Assembly: GCA_019912965.1 (NCBI GenBank) | Contig: JAIOHM010000040.1 | Location: 1-52,321 of the forward strand | From: Anaerolineae bacterium | GTDB taxonomy: Bacteria; Chloroflexota; Anaerolineae; Aggregatilineales; Phototrophicaceae | DNA length: 52,321 bases | Direction: 5' to 3' | Part shown: positions 1-9,210 of the stretch, one piece after another | Numbering within the stretch: position 1 is the first letter of the stretch | Layout of the letters: each line of letters opens with the position of its first letter | Notes under the pieces: model-generated | The model's database searches: none | The model's input: only the letters and a program-made list of their open reading frames with translations | What the model was told of the DNA's origin: nothing | Position numbers and translations under genes: made by a program

Positions 1-535
1 GAGGTACGGTCAAAGAATGCCAGGGTTCGCGGATAACCAGCACCCAATCAGTGTTGGGAACCGGAGCATAGGCAATAACGTCACCTTCTCCTGTTTCTGG
101 TTCAAAAACCACTCCACTTTCCCCTGTGATCGCCTGTGAAACCCCAGGCCATAACAGAATATCGGGTCCGATTGGAGGGCTATCTCCTTTACTAAAGAGG
201 ATATCGCCCTGTCGGTCAATCAATGCCAGAGTGACAGTCGTATTGGGATGTTCAATTTCCAACAGGTGATCTAATTCCAGCACATCTATGGAGACATCTG
301 AAAGTGCGATCTGGGAACGCAAGGCGTTGTAATTGGCCTGCAATGAAATCACTCTCGCCAATGCCACTACAAGGCGAGAATTCTCTTCGGCGGCAAGAGC
401 GTGCATGGATGCCTGATGTCCGCTGATCCCAGTGAGCGAAAAGACAATCAGCAGAATCGTTAGCGGGAGAATGGTCCAGAGCAACACTTGCACACGCAGT
501 CCATGAAAACTGATTGTGGCTAAGTTGAATCTCAT
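1..535 (-). CDS. Sensor histidine kinase, N-terminal part (cut by left edge)
   Basis: The minus-strand frame is open from an ATG at 535-533 to the window edge, giving 178 codons with no stop. The ATG overlaps the stop of the response regulator gene as ATGA, so the two are translationally coupled. The protein has a short cytoplasmic start, one hydrophobic segment at about residues 16-36 (VLLWTILPLTILLIVFSLTG) and then an extracytoplasmic domain of about 140 residues whose pattern (LALIDRQGDILF, then IAYAPVPNTDWVLVIREPW) fits a Cache-type sensor. The second membrane segment and the kinase core lie outside the window. Placement directly after a NarL-type regulator and beside copper genes suggests, by inference, a sensor for metal or redox stress. 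The ligand cannot be read from sequence. Confidence 0.8.
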   Translation of the reverse strand, partial: MRFNLATISFHGLRVQVLLWTILPLTILLIVFSLTGISGHQASMHALAAEENSRLVVALARVISLQANYNALRSQIALSDVSIDVLELDHLLEIEHPNTTVTLALIDRQGDILFSKGDSPPIGPDILLWPGVSQAITGESGVVFEPETGEGDVIAYAPVPNTDWVLVIREPWHSLTVP

Positions 536-1191
536 CCTTTGTTCTCCGGCAGGTGGATCAGCCCAAGTTGGATGGCGGTTGTTACAGCTTCAGTCCGACT
601 GCCCACATGGAGTTTGCTATAGATACTGGCAAGATGTCCCTGAACGGTTCGATCACTGATCTTAAGCTGCAAGCCAATTCCCCGATTTGTCAGTCCCGAC
701 GCTGCGAGTTTCAGCACTTCGTATTCACGGTCTGTCAACTGCTCGATCAACTTTTCAGATTGTGTTGCACCAGCCATATGACTCATCAGTTTCTGAGTAA
801 TTGCTGGACTCACAGCGGACTGTCCCTTGTAAATGGCATGGACTGCTGCGGTAATTTGGTCAGCTTCGGCATTCTTTAATACGTAGCCGTTTGCCCCAGC
901 TTGAATGGCTGCAACAACGAACGGATCATCATCATAGGCTGTCAGTATGAGTACACCTATGCTAAGCCCCTGCTCTCTAACCCAACGGGTAACTTCAATA
1001 CCGGTTGCGCCTGGCATCCTAATATCGAGAATCACAACATCCGGATTGTGAGCCTGAATCAATTGTTTAGCTTGCTCACCATCCGACGCTTCGGCGACTA
1101 CCTGAATATTGCCATCTTCTTCAAGGAAGTCTCGAATCCCTTTACGAACAACGGCATGATCGTCTGCTAATATCACCTGAATCGTTACCAT
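532..1191 (-). CDS. NarL/FixJ-type response regulator
   Basis: This 219-residue protein has a receiver domain at residues 4-120 with the acidic pair D10/D11, phosphoacceptor D56 (VVILDIRMP), T84 and K106. A LuxR-type helix-turn-helix follows at about 150-210 (LTDREYEVLKLAASGLTN, then ISDRTVQGHLASIYSKL). It is the DNA-binding partner of the coupled kinase that starts at its stop codon. The gene is divergent from the HMA chaperone and shares a 146-bp intergenic region holding one copy of the repeated 17-bp island motif. It is therefore one candidate, not proven, for the factor that reads that motif. The start at 1191 sits behind a weak purine stretch. Confidence 0.93.
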   Translation of the reverse strand: MVTIQVILADDHAVVRKGIRDFLEEDGNIQVVAEASDGEQAKQLIQAHNPDVVILDIRMPGATGIEVTRWVREQGLSIGVLILTAYDDDPFVVAAIQAGANGYVLKNAEADQITAAVHAIYKGQSAVSPAITQKLMSHMAGATQSEKLIEQLTDREYEVLKLAASGLTNRGIGLQLKISDRTVQGHLASIYSKLHVGSRTEAVTTAIQLGLIHLPENKG

Positions 1192-1239
1192 AAAAGTTTC
1201 TCCTAGTTTAATTCTGCGCTTTATTTATTCACAGTATAC

Positions 1240-1256
1240 CCGCCAAATGGCTTACT
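1240..1256 (+). promoter_or_regulatory. Island motif, copy 1
   Basis: CCGCCAAATGGCTTACT matches the 17-bp consensus NCGCYAAATNGCYTRTT seen eight times between genes of the copper island. The core GCCAAATGGC has dyad symmetry (GCCA-N2-TGGC). It lies between the divergent response regulator and HMA chaperone genes, 82 bp before the chaperone start. An operator role is inferred from recurrence and position. Confidence 0.5.
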
Positions 1257-1337
1257 ACAGTCTGCGCTGAACTGCGCTGCCATCACTTTCTTACCTCACT
1301 TAGAATGAGAGAAACTCTCACGCTACGGAGTAAAGAA

Positions 1338-1637
1338 ATGAACGATCACTGTTACGTTATCCCTATTGAGAAAAGCATTAGCCCAGAAGAGCAGGAAACA
1401 ACAAGCGCCATATCACTCACTGTCAAAGGCATGGGTTGCCCGAACTGTGCCATGCGGGTGCATAACGGCTTGCTTTCGCTAAAAGGTGTGATTCAGGCGG
1501 AGGTTAATCATGTTACGGCCTCAGCGAATGTGGTGTTCAACCCAAACCTGTTGACGATCATTGACTTAGCCGAGGCTGTTGCGAACGCTGGAAATGATGG
1601 ACGGCATCGTTATCAAGTAGTTTCACCCTGCATGTAA
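1338..1637 (+). CDS. HMA-domain copper chaperone (CopZ-like)
   Basis: The 99-residue product has one heavy-metal-associated domain at about residues 25-90 with the metal-binding motif GMGCPNC, followed by the family pattern LLSLKGVIQAEVN and AEAVANAG. Such proteins bind Cu(I) through the two cysteines and hand it to P1B ATPases. The start at 1338 is chosen because GGAG lies 7 bp upstream; an in-frame ATG at 1305 has no ribosome site. An N-terminal extension of about 25 residues before the domain is unusual for CopZ. The gene opens the plus-strand copper cluster. Confidence 0.85.
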   Translation: MNDHCYVIPIEKSISPEEQETTSAISLTVKGMGCPNCAMRVHNGLLSLKGVIQAEVNHVTASANVVFNPNLLTIIDLAEAVANAGNDGRHRYQVVSPCM

Positions 1638-1752
1638 TTCAAGCATGATTTTTATTGGCGAATAGAGGATGAAATGTCACTTCTAAGAGCACTTTGGTTG
1701 TTCATACCATCAATTGAAAAAGCTCCTTCATAGTGACAGAGGGCAATCATAA

Positions 1753-2199
1753 ATGAGCTTTCGCAGATCATTTTTCAGTGCATTCTTACTAATAATCCTG
1801 GCGTCTATCCTAGCTGGTTGTAATGGACAGAGTGATGTTTTTGCTCTCGCTTCAGAATCAGTGCTGCCGGATTTCCTCGTCGATGCCCCCCATAAAGTGC
1901 GTGAATCTTATCTATTCGCTGTCGCTAACCCACACGAACTTGAGAAGTACCCATGCTATTGTGGTTGCGGCGCGATGGGTCACACCAGCAATCTGGACTG
2001 CTACATTAGCGAAATTGATGAAGCAGGCACGATTTCGTTTGATAATCACGCTGAAGGGTGCGGTATCTGTGTAGATATCACACAGGATGTGATGCGCTTG
2101 ATGCGTGAGGGACGCTCCTCTCCAGAGATACGCGCTTACGTTGACGCACAATACAGCGCTTTTGGCCCTTCTACAGATACGCCGCTTCCAACGGAGTAA
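1753..2199 (+). CDS. PCYCGC-motif lipoprotein
   Basis: The 148-residue protein starts with a lipoprotein signal ending in LAGC (lipid Cys at 23). It carries the PCYCGC motif (C68, C70, C72) followed by LDCY and later EGCGICVD, the hallmark of the PCYCGC-motif family of unknown function. The cysteines and a histidine (GHTSNLDCY) are compatible with metal binding, which is inference. It is the first gene of a five-gene series in which the next start lies 5 bp downstream and all later starts overlap the preceding stops. A role in delivering metal to the CuA proteins encoded next is plausible but unproven. Confidence 0.8.
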   Translation: MSFRRSFFSAFLLIILASILAGCNGQSDVFALASESVLPDFLVDAPHKVRESYLFAVANPHELEKYPCYCGCGAMGHTSNLDCYISEIDEAGTISFDNHAEGCGICVDITQDVMRLMREGRSSPEIRAYVDAQYSAFGPSTDTPLPTE

Positions 2200-2204
2200 C
2201 TAGT

Positions 2205-2678
2205 GTGAAGAGGATTATCCAACTTTCCCCTACTGTTCGCTGGCTGCTGCCCCTCGTCGTGTTAGGTTTAGTGATTAGTTATCTACCCTCAACAACGACA
2301 ATAGCGACAACGACTCGTGAGTTTACTATCACCGCGTTCCAGTTCGAGTTCACTCCAGGGCGTTTGGAAGTAAATAAGGGCGATACGGTGGTGATTAGGC
2401 TTGCGGCCTCAGATGTAACACACGGATTTTATCTTGATGGATACGGTTTAGAGCAGCGGGTTGAACCGGGTATTTCCCAAAAAATCAGCTTTATCGCTGA
2501 CCAAGCTGGCAAATTCCGCTATCGATGCTCGGTAAGCTGTGGGGCGCTGCACCCATTTATGATCGGTGAACTGGTGGTGAACACAAACCTTCCATTCTGG
2601 CAGTCACTGGGACTGCTCACGGGGGGTGTGGTGGGAACACTCGTCTATTTATGGCAATTTGGAAGGAATGAACAATGA
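2205..2678 (+). CDS. Membrane-anchored CuA cupredoxin (COX2-like)
   Basis: The 157-residue product has a membrane segment at about 13-28, a cupredoxin domain at about 38-128 and a second membrane segment at about 131-152. The CuA ligand set is complete: H73 (DVTHGFY), then C108-x3-C112-x3-H116-x2-M119. This is the dinuclear electron-entry site known from cytochrome oxidase subunit II and N2O reductase. It is shorter than subunit II and has an unusual C-terminal anchor. No catalytic oxidase subunit lies nearby. The start is GTG, 5 bp after the preceding stop. It is probably an electron carrier or relay for the polyferredoxin and cytochrome c in the same operon. Confidence 0.85.
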   Translation: MKRIIQLSPTVRWLLPLVVLGLVISYLPSTTTIATTTREFTITAFQFEFTPGRLEVNKGDTVVIRLAASDVTHGFYLDGYGLEQRVEPGISQKISFIADQAGKFRYRCSVSCGALHPFMIGELVVNTNLPFWQSLGLLTGGVVGTLVYLWQFGRNEQ

Positions 2679-3184
2679 GTAAAGCTACAGACAGACATCA
2701 ACGGCAGCATCCTAAAATAGAAGCCACATCGCGCCCCAAATGGCTGTTCCCGGTGATTATGGTCGGTGCGAGTGTGTTGTTGGTGGGTGTAATATTCACA
2801 CTGATGCAGGCTAGCCGAAGGGAACCTTATACACCCGAAGTAACTGGTGGGCCAAGCGCAGCAATTGACCAGTTATATTTTGATTACGGTGATGTCGTCA
2901 ACAATTCGTGGGTTGAAACCATATTCCATGTGACGAATGTTGGGGATCAAGATCTCATTATTCTTGGCGAACCACTGGTGGAAGTGGTAGAGGGATGCTG
3001 TCCACCCCAGACGACTTTAAGTCAGAAAGTGCTAGCGCCTGGTGAGGAAGCAACGGTCAACATGCGCTTCAGTATGCACGACGGGATGGATGGGCAACAT
3101 GAGTTCCGTGTCAATGTATTAACGACTGATCCTGAGAATCCTGAACAGCAAGTCGTCGTTCGCTCAAACTGGATACCCTCATGA
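2675..3184 (+). CDS. DUF1573 membrane-anchored protein
   Basis: The 169-residue protein has one membrane segment at about 24-46 and then an extracytoplasmic immunoglobulin-like DUF1573 domain at about 60-165. Typical blocks are FDYGDVVNNSWVETIFHVTNVGDQDLII and the late VLTTDPENPEQQV (given here in part). A CCPP pair sits in the middle of the domain, a common position for cysteines in this family. Function is unknown; DUF1573 proteins often accompany secreted redox or metal proteins. The ATG overlaps the stop of the CuA gene (ATGA), so expression is coupled. Confidence 0.82.
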   Translation: MSKATDRHQRQHPKIEATSRPKWLFPVIMVGASVLLVGVIFTLMQASRREPYTPEVTGGPSAAIDQLYFDYGDVVNNSWVETIFHVTNVGDQDLIILGEPLVEVVEGCCPPQTTLSQKVLAPGEEATVNMRFSMHDGMDGQHEFRVNVLTTDPENPEQQVVVRSNWIPS

Positions 3185-4557
3185 CATCGCGTTTCGATCT
3201 GCTCGACAGAGTGCCAAACCTCAAACTTGTACTCAAATCGCGCCTATTCCAGCCGGTGCTGCAACTGATAACACTGTTTGTTTTCACACTGGCGATTCTG
3301 GCGGGATTATTCGGTACTTCGGCGGGCAGTCGAAACTTCGGAATTGTCTTTGTGTGGATTGTCTGGTGGGCACTATTGATTACCATCCTTGTGCCTTTTC
3401 TGGGACGAGCCTGGTGTACGATTTGCCCTATTCCCGCACCGGGAGAATGGTTGCAACGGCGTGGCATTATCCAGCGAACACCGGGCAGACTAAGGACACA
3501 ACGTCGCCGCTGGCCGCGCCGTCTGAAGAATATGTGGCTGCAAAACTTTGGTTTCCTAGGCGTGGCAACCTTCAGCGCCATTATTCTGACGCGCCCACAA
3601 ATAAGCGCATGGGTGTTGCTCGGATTTATGATGGCTGCGGTCATACTAAGTGTGATCTATGACAATCGAGTTTTCTGCCGTTACGTGTGTCCCGTAGGAG
3701 GTTTCATTGGACTCTATTCGATGATGTCTCCTCTCGAACTGCGCGTGCGAGACTGTAAAACTTGCCAGGATCACACGGCTAAAGATTGTGTAGTCGGCAA
3801 TGCCAATGGGTATGGGTGCCCGTGGCTGGTTTATCCCGGTAAACTTGCACGTAACACTTACTGCGGGTTGTGTTTCGAGTGTTTGAAAACCTGTCCTAAA
3901 GATAATATTACCCTCAGTTTGCGTCCTTTTGGCAGCGATTTGTTGGTCGGGAAGGAGCGCCGCCTTGATGAAGCCTACAAAGCTTTCATCATGCTGGGGT
4001 GCGCGCTGGCCTATTCGGTGGTTTTGCTTGGTCCATGGGGTTGGATTAAGAATTGGGCGAACATCGAAACCATATTTCACTGGGGGTTGTATGCCATTGG
4101 ATTGTGGATGTTTACCCTAGTACTGCTGCCGGGTCTGTTTTGGTTAGCATCGGCTCTGGCTCGCCTTGTAGCAAATCAACAATCTTCTCAGGGCACTCTG
4201 TTTATTTCCTATGCGTATACACTGGTTCCATTAGGTTTAGCCGCGTGGATCGCCTTTAGTCTGGGATTTGTGCTAACCAATGGTAGTTATGCGCTGGCCG
4301 TGATTTCTGATCCCTTTGGGTGGGGTTGGAATCTTTTCGGCACCGCAGATATCCCGTGGACACCTCTCGGAGCCAGCCTCACAGGTTGGCTGCAAACTGG
4401 CGTGTTGATCGTTGGGTTGCTATTTGCCATCCAGATAGCATTTCGGATTGCTCGCCAGCACAGTTCCCAACACCGCCAAGCCTTTGTGGCGATGCTGCCG
4501 ATTGCCAGTTTTCTAGCAATGATGACCTTCACCTTTCTCTGCCTTTATCTGGGATGA
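3181..4557 (+). CDS. NapH/NosR-type membrane polyferredoxin
   Basis: The 458-residue protein has several membrane helices and cysteine motifs of the NapH/NosR/CcoG 4Fe-4S family: CTICPIPAPGEW and CRYVCPVGG on the cytoplasmic faces, then CKTCQDHTAKDC, GYGCPW and CGLCFECLKTCP, which fit two [4Fe-4S] clusters at about residues 190-240. A C-terminal half with four or more hydrophobic segments (about 260-455) extends the usual layout. Known relatives move electrons from quinol towards periplasmic acceptors. The ATG overlaps the preceding stop, and its own stop overlaps the next ATG. Flanked by CuA proteins it looks like the electron donor of an extracytoplasmic copper chain (inference). Confidence 0.88.
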   Translation: MTSRFDLLDRVPNLKLVLKSRLFQPVLQLITLFVFTLAILAGLFGTSAGSRNFGIVFVWIVWWALLITILVPFLGRAWCTICPIPAPGEWLQRRGIIQRTPGRLRTQRRRWPRRLKNMWLQNFGFLGVATFSAIILTRPQISAWVLLGFMMAAVILSVIYDNRVFCRYVCPVGGFIGLYSMMSPLELRVRDCKTCQDHTAKDCVVGNANGYGCPWLVYPGKLARNTYCGLCFECLKTCPKDNITLSLRPFGSDLLVGKERRLDEAYKAFIMLGCALAYSVVLLGPWGWIKNWANIETIFHWGLYAIGLWMFTLVLLPGLFWLASALARLVANQQSSQGTLFISYAYTLVPLGLAAWIAFSLGFVLTNGSYALAVISDPFGWGWNLFGTADIPWTPLGASLTGWLQTGVLIVGLLFAIQIAFRIARQHSSQHRQAFVAMLPIASFLAMMTFTFLCLYLG

Positions 4558-5558
4558 AAATGATGCGCTGGCATGAATGGACTGCACGGATATTGATAGT
4601 GATTATTTTTGTGATTCTGCCTGTCACGATTTTAGGCTATCAATATGGGATTCGTCCGGCGACAAACGGTATACGAGTTATTGACGTCAAAGCGGCGGCT
4701 CCAGAAGCTGGTGGGTTTCAGCCTGATGGTATTCAGGTTCAAGCCGGAGAAACCGTAACCTTACGATTTATGGCTGATGATGTGACACACGGTATCGCTA
4801 TTGGTCCTGGGCTAGATGTGGATTTAGGGCCTGTAGATCCCGGTCATGTCAAAGAAATAACAATGACTTTCGATCATGCCGGAACATACACCTTTTACTG
4901 CAATACGTGGTGCAGTCCTAATCATTGGCGTATGCGTGGCGTTATTGAGGTGCGTGATACAGCAAACACTATTCCTATACCGCAGCGCGACCCTGTGATT
5001 GAGGCGCTTATTGCAGAAGGTATTGATATTGATGCGGCACACGACAGTTCCAATTTCGAGGAGTCACACAATGTGCTTGACACTAATCCATCAGGATTAC
5101 GCGGTGAAAACCTTATTCCTCGCCTATCCGTGCCAACCGAATTACAGGATGAGGTTTGGCGGCATTCCCACACGCCGATGGATGGGCTTGACCTGCTTGT
5201 GATGTCGAATCCAGGTTTCAACCGATCAGATCTGGCGGACGCTGTTGCTTATCTTTGGGCAGTAGATATCTCGCCATCGTTGGCAGCACAAAACCTCTAT
5301 AACCAGAACTGCGCCGCATGTCACGGTGAGACTGGGGACGGCGACGGGCCAGCAGCTAGTTTGACCGTTAATGAGCCAGTTGCGTTTTCGGATATCGCTT
5401 ACATGTTTACGCGACGCAGCGACGTACTGTACGCCAAAATCCGACGTGGCGGCATGGGCACCGATATGCCTAACTTTGGCACACTGTTCACCGCTGAGGA
5501 AACCTGGGCGCTGGTAGATTATCTCTGGTCACTTTCTGATTCCCACTTGCAACCGTAA
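4554..5558 (+). CDS. CuA cupredoxin-cytochrome c fusion
   Basis: The ATG at 4554 overlaps the previous stop as ATGA; an upstream in-frame extension to 4320 lies inside the polyferredoxin gene and is rejected. The 334-residue product has a membrane anchor at about 13-31 and a cupredoxin domain at about 40-137 with a full CuA set (H79, C116-x3-C120-x3-H124-x2-M127). A linker follows, then a class I cytochrome c domain with heme motif C253-AA-C256-H257 and a later DMPNFG segment offering an axial Met. COX2 of caa3 oxidases has the same CuA-then-heme order but two membrane helices and an oxidase partner. Here there is one anchor and no subunit I, so the terminal acceptor is unknown. Confidence 0.9.
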   Translation: MKMMRWHEWTARILIVIIFVILPVTILGYQYGIRPATNGIRVIDVKAAAPEAGGFQPDGIQVQAGETVTLRFMADDVTHGIAIGPGLDVDLGPVDPGHVKEITMTFDHAGTYTFYCNTWCSPNHWRMRGVIEVRDTANTIPIPQRDPVIEALIAEGIDIDAAHDSSNFEESHNVLDTNPSGLRGENLIPRLSVPTELQDEVWRHSHTPMDGLDLLVMSNPGFNRSDLADAVAYLWAVDISPSLAAQNLYNQNCAACHGETGDGDGPAASLTVNEPVAFSDIAYMFTRRSDVLYAKIRRGGMGTDMPNFGTLFTAEETWALVDYLWSLSDSHLQP

Positions 5559-5618
5559 TTACCTCTATTTTTGGCTCATGGCGATGGTTGCCCACTGCAA
5601 CTTTCATCTCAGAACAAC

Positions 5619-5658
5619 GGTAAGCAATATGGCGGGGACTGCATAAGCCAGACAGCGC
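5619..5658 (-). promoter_or_regulatory. Island motif, copies 2 and 3
   Basis: Two minus-strand matches to the 17-bp island motif lie at 5619-5635 (CCGCCATATTGCTTACC) and 5642-5658 (GCGCTGTCTGGCTTATG, the weakest copy). Their centres are 23 bp apart, about two helical turns. They stand in the gap between the CuA-cytochrome c gene and the YHS-ATPase gene, 61 bp before the latter. This arrangement is typical of an operator pair; the role is inferred. Confidence 0.45.
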
Positions 5659-5718
5659 TACTATTCAGTCTAGCCGAAGGCATAAAATGAGAATAGGCAA
5701 TTAGAAGGAGCTGTTCTC

Positions 5719-8400
5719 ATGGTTAAAGATCCAGTATGCGAAATGGAAATCAATCCAAAGGCGGCATTCGAAGTGCGCGAACACCTTGGGGAAACATTCT
5801 ACTTTTGTTCACAAAGTTGCCTAGAAACTTTTGACACTAACCCATACCAGTACACTTATCAAGCGTCGCCTGACCACCATACCTCTCACGATCATCCTAC
5901 GAGTGCCACTGGTAACGGTCATTCTGTAATCGCGCTTGCTACAAAGCGGGTCGAGCTACCCGTAACTGGTCTTCACCGATCAGGCGGCTCGGCATTAGAG
6001 CAAGCGATTGCTGGCTTACCTGGTGTAAACCGGGTATCGGCTATCGTCAAAGACCGTCGTATTTTCGTGGATTATGATCCGACCCGTTCCACGATCTCCG
6101 ATATGTTGGAGGTGGTACGGAGCGCGGGCTTCACACCTGGCAGTCAAAGCCTGCGTTTGAAGATCAGCGGTTTGTATTGCGCAGAATGTGTCGGACGCAT
6201 TGAAGATGCACTTAGGCAGATGCCTGGCGTTTTCGATGCCACCATGAACGCCGCCACTAATGAGGTCAAAGTGGAATATTTGCCTGCCGTTAGCGATATT
6301 CGACGGCTGACACAGGCAGTCGAATCAGCTGGCCCATACAAGGCAGAGCGTGGTGCCGAAGCATCAGAACCGGAGATGGATAAAGAAGCACGTGCTGCCG
6401 ATCAAGAATACCGTTCGCTGATGCGGAAGTGGTGGTTCGCGGCGGCGGTTGGTGTGCCAACCATGATTCTATCTTACCCATCGCTTTTCCCTATTCTACG
6501 CGATTGGCTGCCGCGTGGGAGCGATAACCTGCGCTACGTCTGGTATGCGATGGCGGTCGTCAGCCTGGCTGTACTGATCTATTCCGGCAGACAGTTCTTT
6601 GAAGGTATGTGGCACGGGCTGAAGCACCGCTCGGCTAACATGCACACACTGATTGCGATTGGCACGGGAACAGCATGGCTGTACTCCACGATTGCCCTGC
6701 TATTTCCTCAGCTTTTTCCAGCGGAGGAATTCGTGGACGTGTATTACGATGTCACCGTGGTTGTCACCGCGCTGGTTGTACTCGGGCTGGCGATGGAGGT
6801 GAAAGCCAAGGGGCGCACCTCGGAGGCGATCAAGAAACTCATCGGACTCCAGGCTAAAACAGCCCGTGTCCTGCGAATGGGCACAGAGATTGATATTCCG
6901 GTTGAAGAAGTCGTGGTTGGCGATACTGTAATTGTCCGCCCTGGGGAAAAAATCCCGGTAGATGGCGAGGTCATTGAGGGGAAGTCGGCGGTAGACGAGT
7001 CTATGATTACCGGCGAGTCGTTGCCTGTCTCCAAAAAACTAAATGACGAGGTAATCGGCGGAACCATCAACAAAACTGGTAGTTTCAAGTTTCTGGCAAC
7101 CAAAGTGGGTAAAGACACTGCTTTAGCCAGCATTATTCGGTTGGTTCAAGACGCGCAGGGCAGCAAAGTGCCTATTCAGCGGATTGTTGACCGGGTATCA
7201 GGTTATTTCACCCCTGCGGTGATGATCCTGGCGATTATTGGTTTTGTGGTCTGGTACAACTTCGGTCCCAGCCCTTCACTGGCTTACGCGCTGATTGTGG
7301 CTGTAACTACCGTAATTATCGCCTGTCCATGTGCACTCGGCATGGCGACTCCCATGAGTCTGACGACTGGCATCGGCCTTGGGGCGCAGAATGGCATACT
7401 TATCCGCTCCGGTGATGCACTGCAAACTGCCGAGAAACTCAATACGATTATCCTCGATAAGACTGGGACGATTACCAATGGTAAGCCTGCATTAACCGAT
7501 GTGATCGCGGCCCCTGATCAAGATGAAGAAACCTTGCTGCGACTCGCTGCATCGGTTGAGAAATCTTCTGAACATCCGTTGGCAGAGGCTATTGTCGAAG
7601 GCGCACAAGCACGCGGCATGAACCTCGGCGACGTGGAGAGCTTTGATGCCATTCCTGGTCATGGGGTTTCAGCGACTGTCGAAGGGCGACATGTCCTGAT
7701 TGGTAATCTGAAACTGATGAACCGCGAGGGTGTCGGGATCGGGAATTTTGAAGACCCCATGAAATCGCTTGCCAACGATGGCAAAACGTCCATGTATGTT
7801 GCGCTGGACGGCAAGCTCGCTGGAATTATTGCGGTAGCCGACACAGTAAAAGAAGGCTCAAAATCTGCTATAGCCGCAATGAAACGCATGGGTTTGGAAG
7901 TGGTCATGATTACTGGCGATAACGAGCGCACCGCCAATGCCATTGCGCGACAGGTGGGTGTGGATCGGGTTCTGGCCGAGGTGCTGCCACAGGATAAAGC
8001 TTTCAACGTTCAGAAATTGCAGTTGGAAGGCAAGAAAGTAGCAATGGTTGGCGACGGTATCAACGATGCTCCGGCACTAGCACAAGCCGACGTAGGTCTG
8101 GCAATCGGCACCGGCACTGATGTCGCCATTGAAGCTTCCGACATCACGCTTATTAATGGGAGTTTGATAGGAGTCGTCACTGCCATTCAGATCAGCCGTG
8201 CCACCATGCGAAACGTCTACCAGAACTTGTTCGGCGCGTTTATCTATAACACAGCAGGACTACCTATCGCACTGGGCGTACTTTACCCGTTCTTTGGCAT
8301 TCTGCTGTCGCCTCTGCTGGCGGCACTGGCTATGTCTTTCAGCAGTGTAACGGTCATCAGCAATGCCAACCGGCTCAAGAGCTGGAAGCCCGGGAACTGA
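5719..8400 (+). CDS. Copper P1B-type ATPase with N-terminal YHS domain
   Basis: The 893-residue pump begins with a YHS domain (residues 1-45: [10 protein letters not shown], then [12 protein letters not shown]). A first HMA-like domain at about 75-142 has lost its CxxC (LHRSGGSA), and a second HMA at about 143-210 keeps CAEC. The ATPase core has the transmembrane C536-P-C538 Cu(I) motif, TGES, phosphorylation D580-KTGT, SEHP and GDGINDAP at about 778-785. It should export or load Cu(I) using ATP in the cytoplasmic membrane. AAGGAG stands 6 bp before the ATG. The cupredoxin and DUF2933 genes follow in the same direction. The YHS fusion and dead first HMA set it apart from the CopA at 19304. 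Confidence 0.95.
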   Translation: MVKDPVCEMEINPKAAFEVREHLGETFYFCSQSCLETFDTNPYQYTYQASPDHHTSHDHPTSATGNGHSVIALATKRVELPVTGLHRSGGSALEQAIAGLPGVNRVSAIVKDRRIFVDYDPTRSTISDMLEVVRSAGFTPGSQSLRLKISGLYCAECVGRIEDALRQMPGVFDATMNAATNEVKVEYLPAVSDIRRLTQAVESAGPYKAERGAEASEPEMDKEARAADQEYRSLMRKWWFAAAVGVPTMILSYPSLFPILRDWLPRGSDNLRYVWYAMAVVSLAVLIYSGRQFFEGMWHGLKHRSANMHTLIAIGTGTAWLYSTIALLFPQLFPAEEFVDVYYDVTVVVTALVVLGLAMEVKAKGRTSEAIKKLIGLQAKTARVLRMGTEIDIPVEEVVVGDTVIVRPGEKIPVDGEVIEGKSAVDESMITGESLPVSKKLNDEVIGGTINKTGSFKFLATKVGKDTALASIIRLVQDAQGSKVPIQRIVDRVSGYFTPAVMILAIIGFVVWYNFGPSPSLAYALIVAVTTVIIACPCALGMATPMSLTTGIGLGAQNGILIRSGDALQTAEKLNTIILDKTGTITNGKPALTDVIAAPDQDEETLLRLAASVEKSSEHPLAEAIVEGAQARGMNLGDVESFDAIPGHGVSATVEGRHVLIGNLKLMNREGVGIGNFEDPMKSLANDGKTSMYVALDGKLAGIIAVADTVKEGSKSAIAAMKRMGLEVVMITGDNERTANAIARQVGVDRVLAEVLPQDKAFNVQKLQLEGKKVAMVGDGINDAPALAQADVGLAIGTGTDVAIEASDITLINGSLIGVVTAIQISRATMRNVYQNLFGAFIYNTAGLPIALGVLYPFFGILLSPLLAALAMSFSSVTVISNANRLKSWKPGN

Positions 8401-8484
8401 TCTTTTCGACGATATAGCCTGCCTGCACCGATGGACTAACTGGCAAGCCTCAACAAATCCGTGAATGAGTAAGGAGATAAAGTC

Positions 8485-8862
8485 ATGACACCCGATAAAA
8501 TCCTTGTAACCGTGATGGGTCTCGGCGCAATCGCCTTCATCGTCTGGTTCTTCTGGCTAGTCAAAAAACCAGGAGTGAAGGCTTCGGTTAGCAGCGGCGG
8601 TTATCAGGAAGCAATGGTGCTGGTTAAAGGAGGGTATACCCCGGATGTAATCCTCGTTGAAAGAGGAAAACCAGTTCGTTTGAACTTCCTGCGCGCTGAG
8701 TCGGCTTCCTGCTCTGAGATGGTGCTGTTTCCAGACTTCAACAAGAGTGCCCATCTGCCAGAAGGTGACACCGTCGCCGTTGAACTGATGCCTGATAAAG
8801 TGGGTGAGTACGAGTTTCAATGCCAGATGGGAATGCTGCGCGGCAAGCTGGTTGTGGAGTAG
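8485..8862 (+). CDS. Membrane-anchored cupredoxin-domain protein
   Basis: The 125-residue protein has an N-terminal helix at about 6-26 and a cupredoxin fold at about 38-125. Blocks GYTPDVILVERGKPVRLNF, SCSEMVLFPDF and YEFQCQMGMLRGKL place a Cys, a second Cys and Mets at copper-ligand positions, but no His ligand is evident, so this is not a classical type 1 site. Proteins of this kind are common next to copper ATPases and are thought to bind exported copper. GGAG lies upstream of the ATG. The gene sits 84 bp after the YHS-ATPase and 7 bp before the DUF2933 gene. Confidence 0.8.
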   Translation: MTPDKILVTVMGLGAIAFIVWFFWLVKKPGVKASVSSGGYQEAMVLVKGGYTPDVILVERGKPVRLNFLRAESASCSEMVLFPDFNKSAHLPEGDTVAVELMPDKVGEYEFQCQMGMLRGKLVVE

Positions 8863-8869
8863 AAAGACT

Positions 8870-9094
8870 ATGAGCATCAATAACCCGCTAGGGCTTAAAG
8901 GTTGGCTTCGTTCAACCAAGGGGCAAATCACTCTAATGTTGCTCGCTATCGCAGCGGTCTATCTGATAGCCGAGCATACATCCCACATTCTGCAAGTGCT
9001 GCCTTATGCCTTGCTGCTTCTGTGTCCGCTATTACATTTATTCATGCACGGCGGCCAAGGCAACCATACAGGCCATGACAGAAATAATCAGTAA
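8870..9094 (+). CDS. DUF2933 small membrane protein
   Basis: The 74-residue product has two hydrophobic stretches (LMLLAIAAVYLIAEHTSHIL and VLPYALLLLCPLLHLFM) and a C-terminal LCPLLHLFMHGGQG segment rich in His and Gly, the signature of the DUF2933 family. Function is unknown; the family is often beside copper or heavy-metal efflux genes, as here. An alternative upstream start at 8804 would overlap the cupredoxin gene out of frame and is rejected; the ATG at 8870 is 8 bp after that gene's stop. It probably belongs to the ATPase-cupredoxin operon. Confidence 0.75.
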   Translation: MSINNPLGLKGWLRSTKGQITLMLLAIAAVYLIAEHTSHILQVLPYALLLLCPLLHLFMHGGQGNHTGHDRNNQ

Positions 9095-9210
9095 AGCGGT
9101 GATGGACTGACTTTGTTCACATTATCGAGGCGGAAAACACGTCATTCAAGCGGGGCAAAACGAGAAGTTCAAACAATTTACAACCGCTTGGAGAAGAGAG
9201 CAATCCAAGG

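Noticed and set aside
10..219. 69-codon open frame on the minus strand
   Set aside because: It lies out of frame inside the histidine kinase N-terminal region, whose own frame is open from 535 to the edge.
8401..8484. Possible ninth island motif (GATATAGCCTGCCTG)
   Set aside because: Only the GCCTG end matches; the CGCC half is missing at the right spacing.
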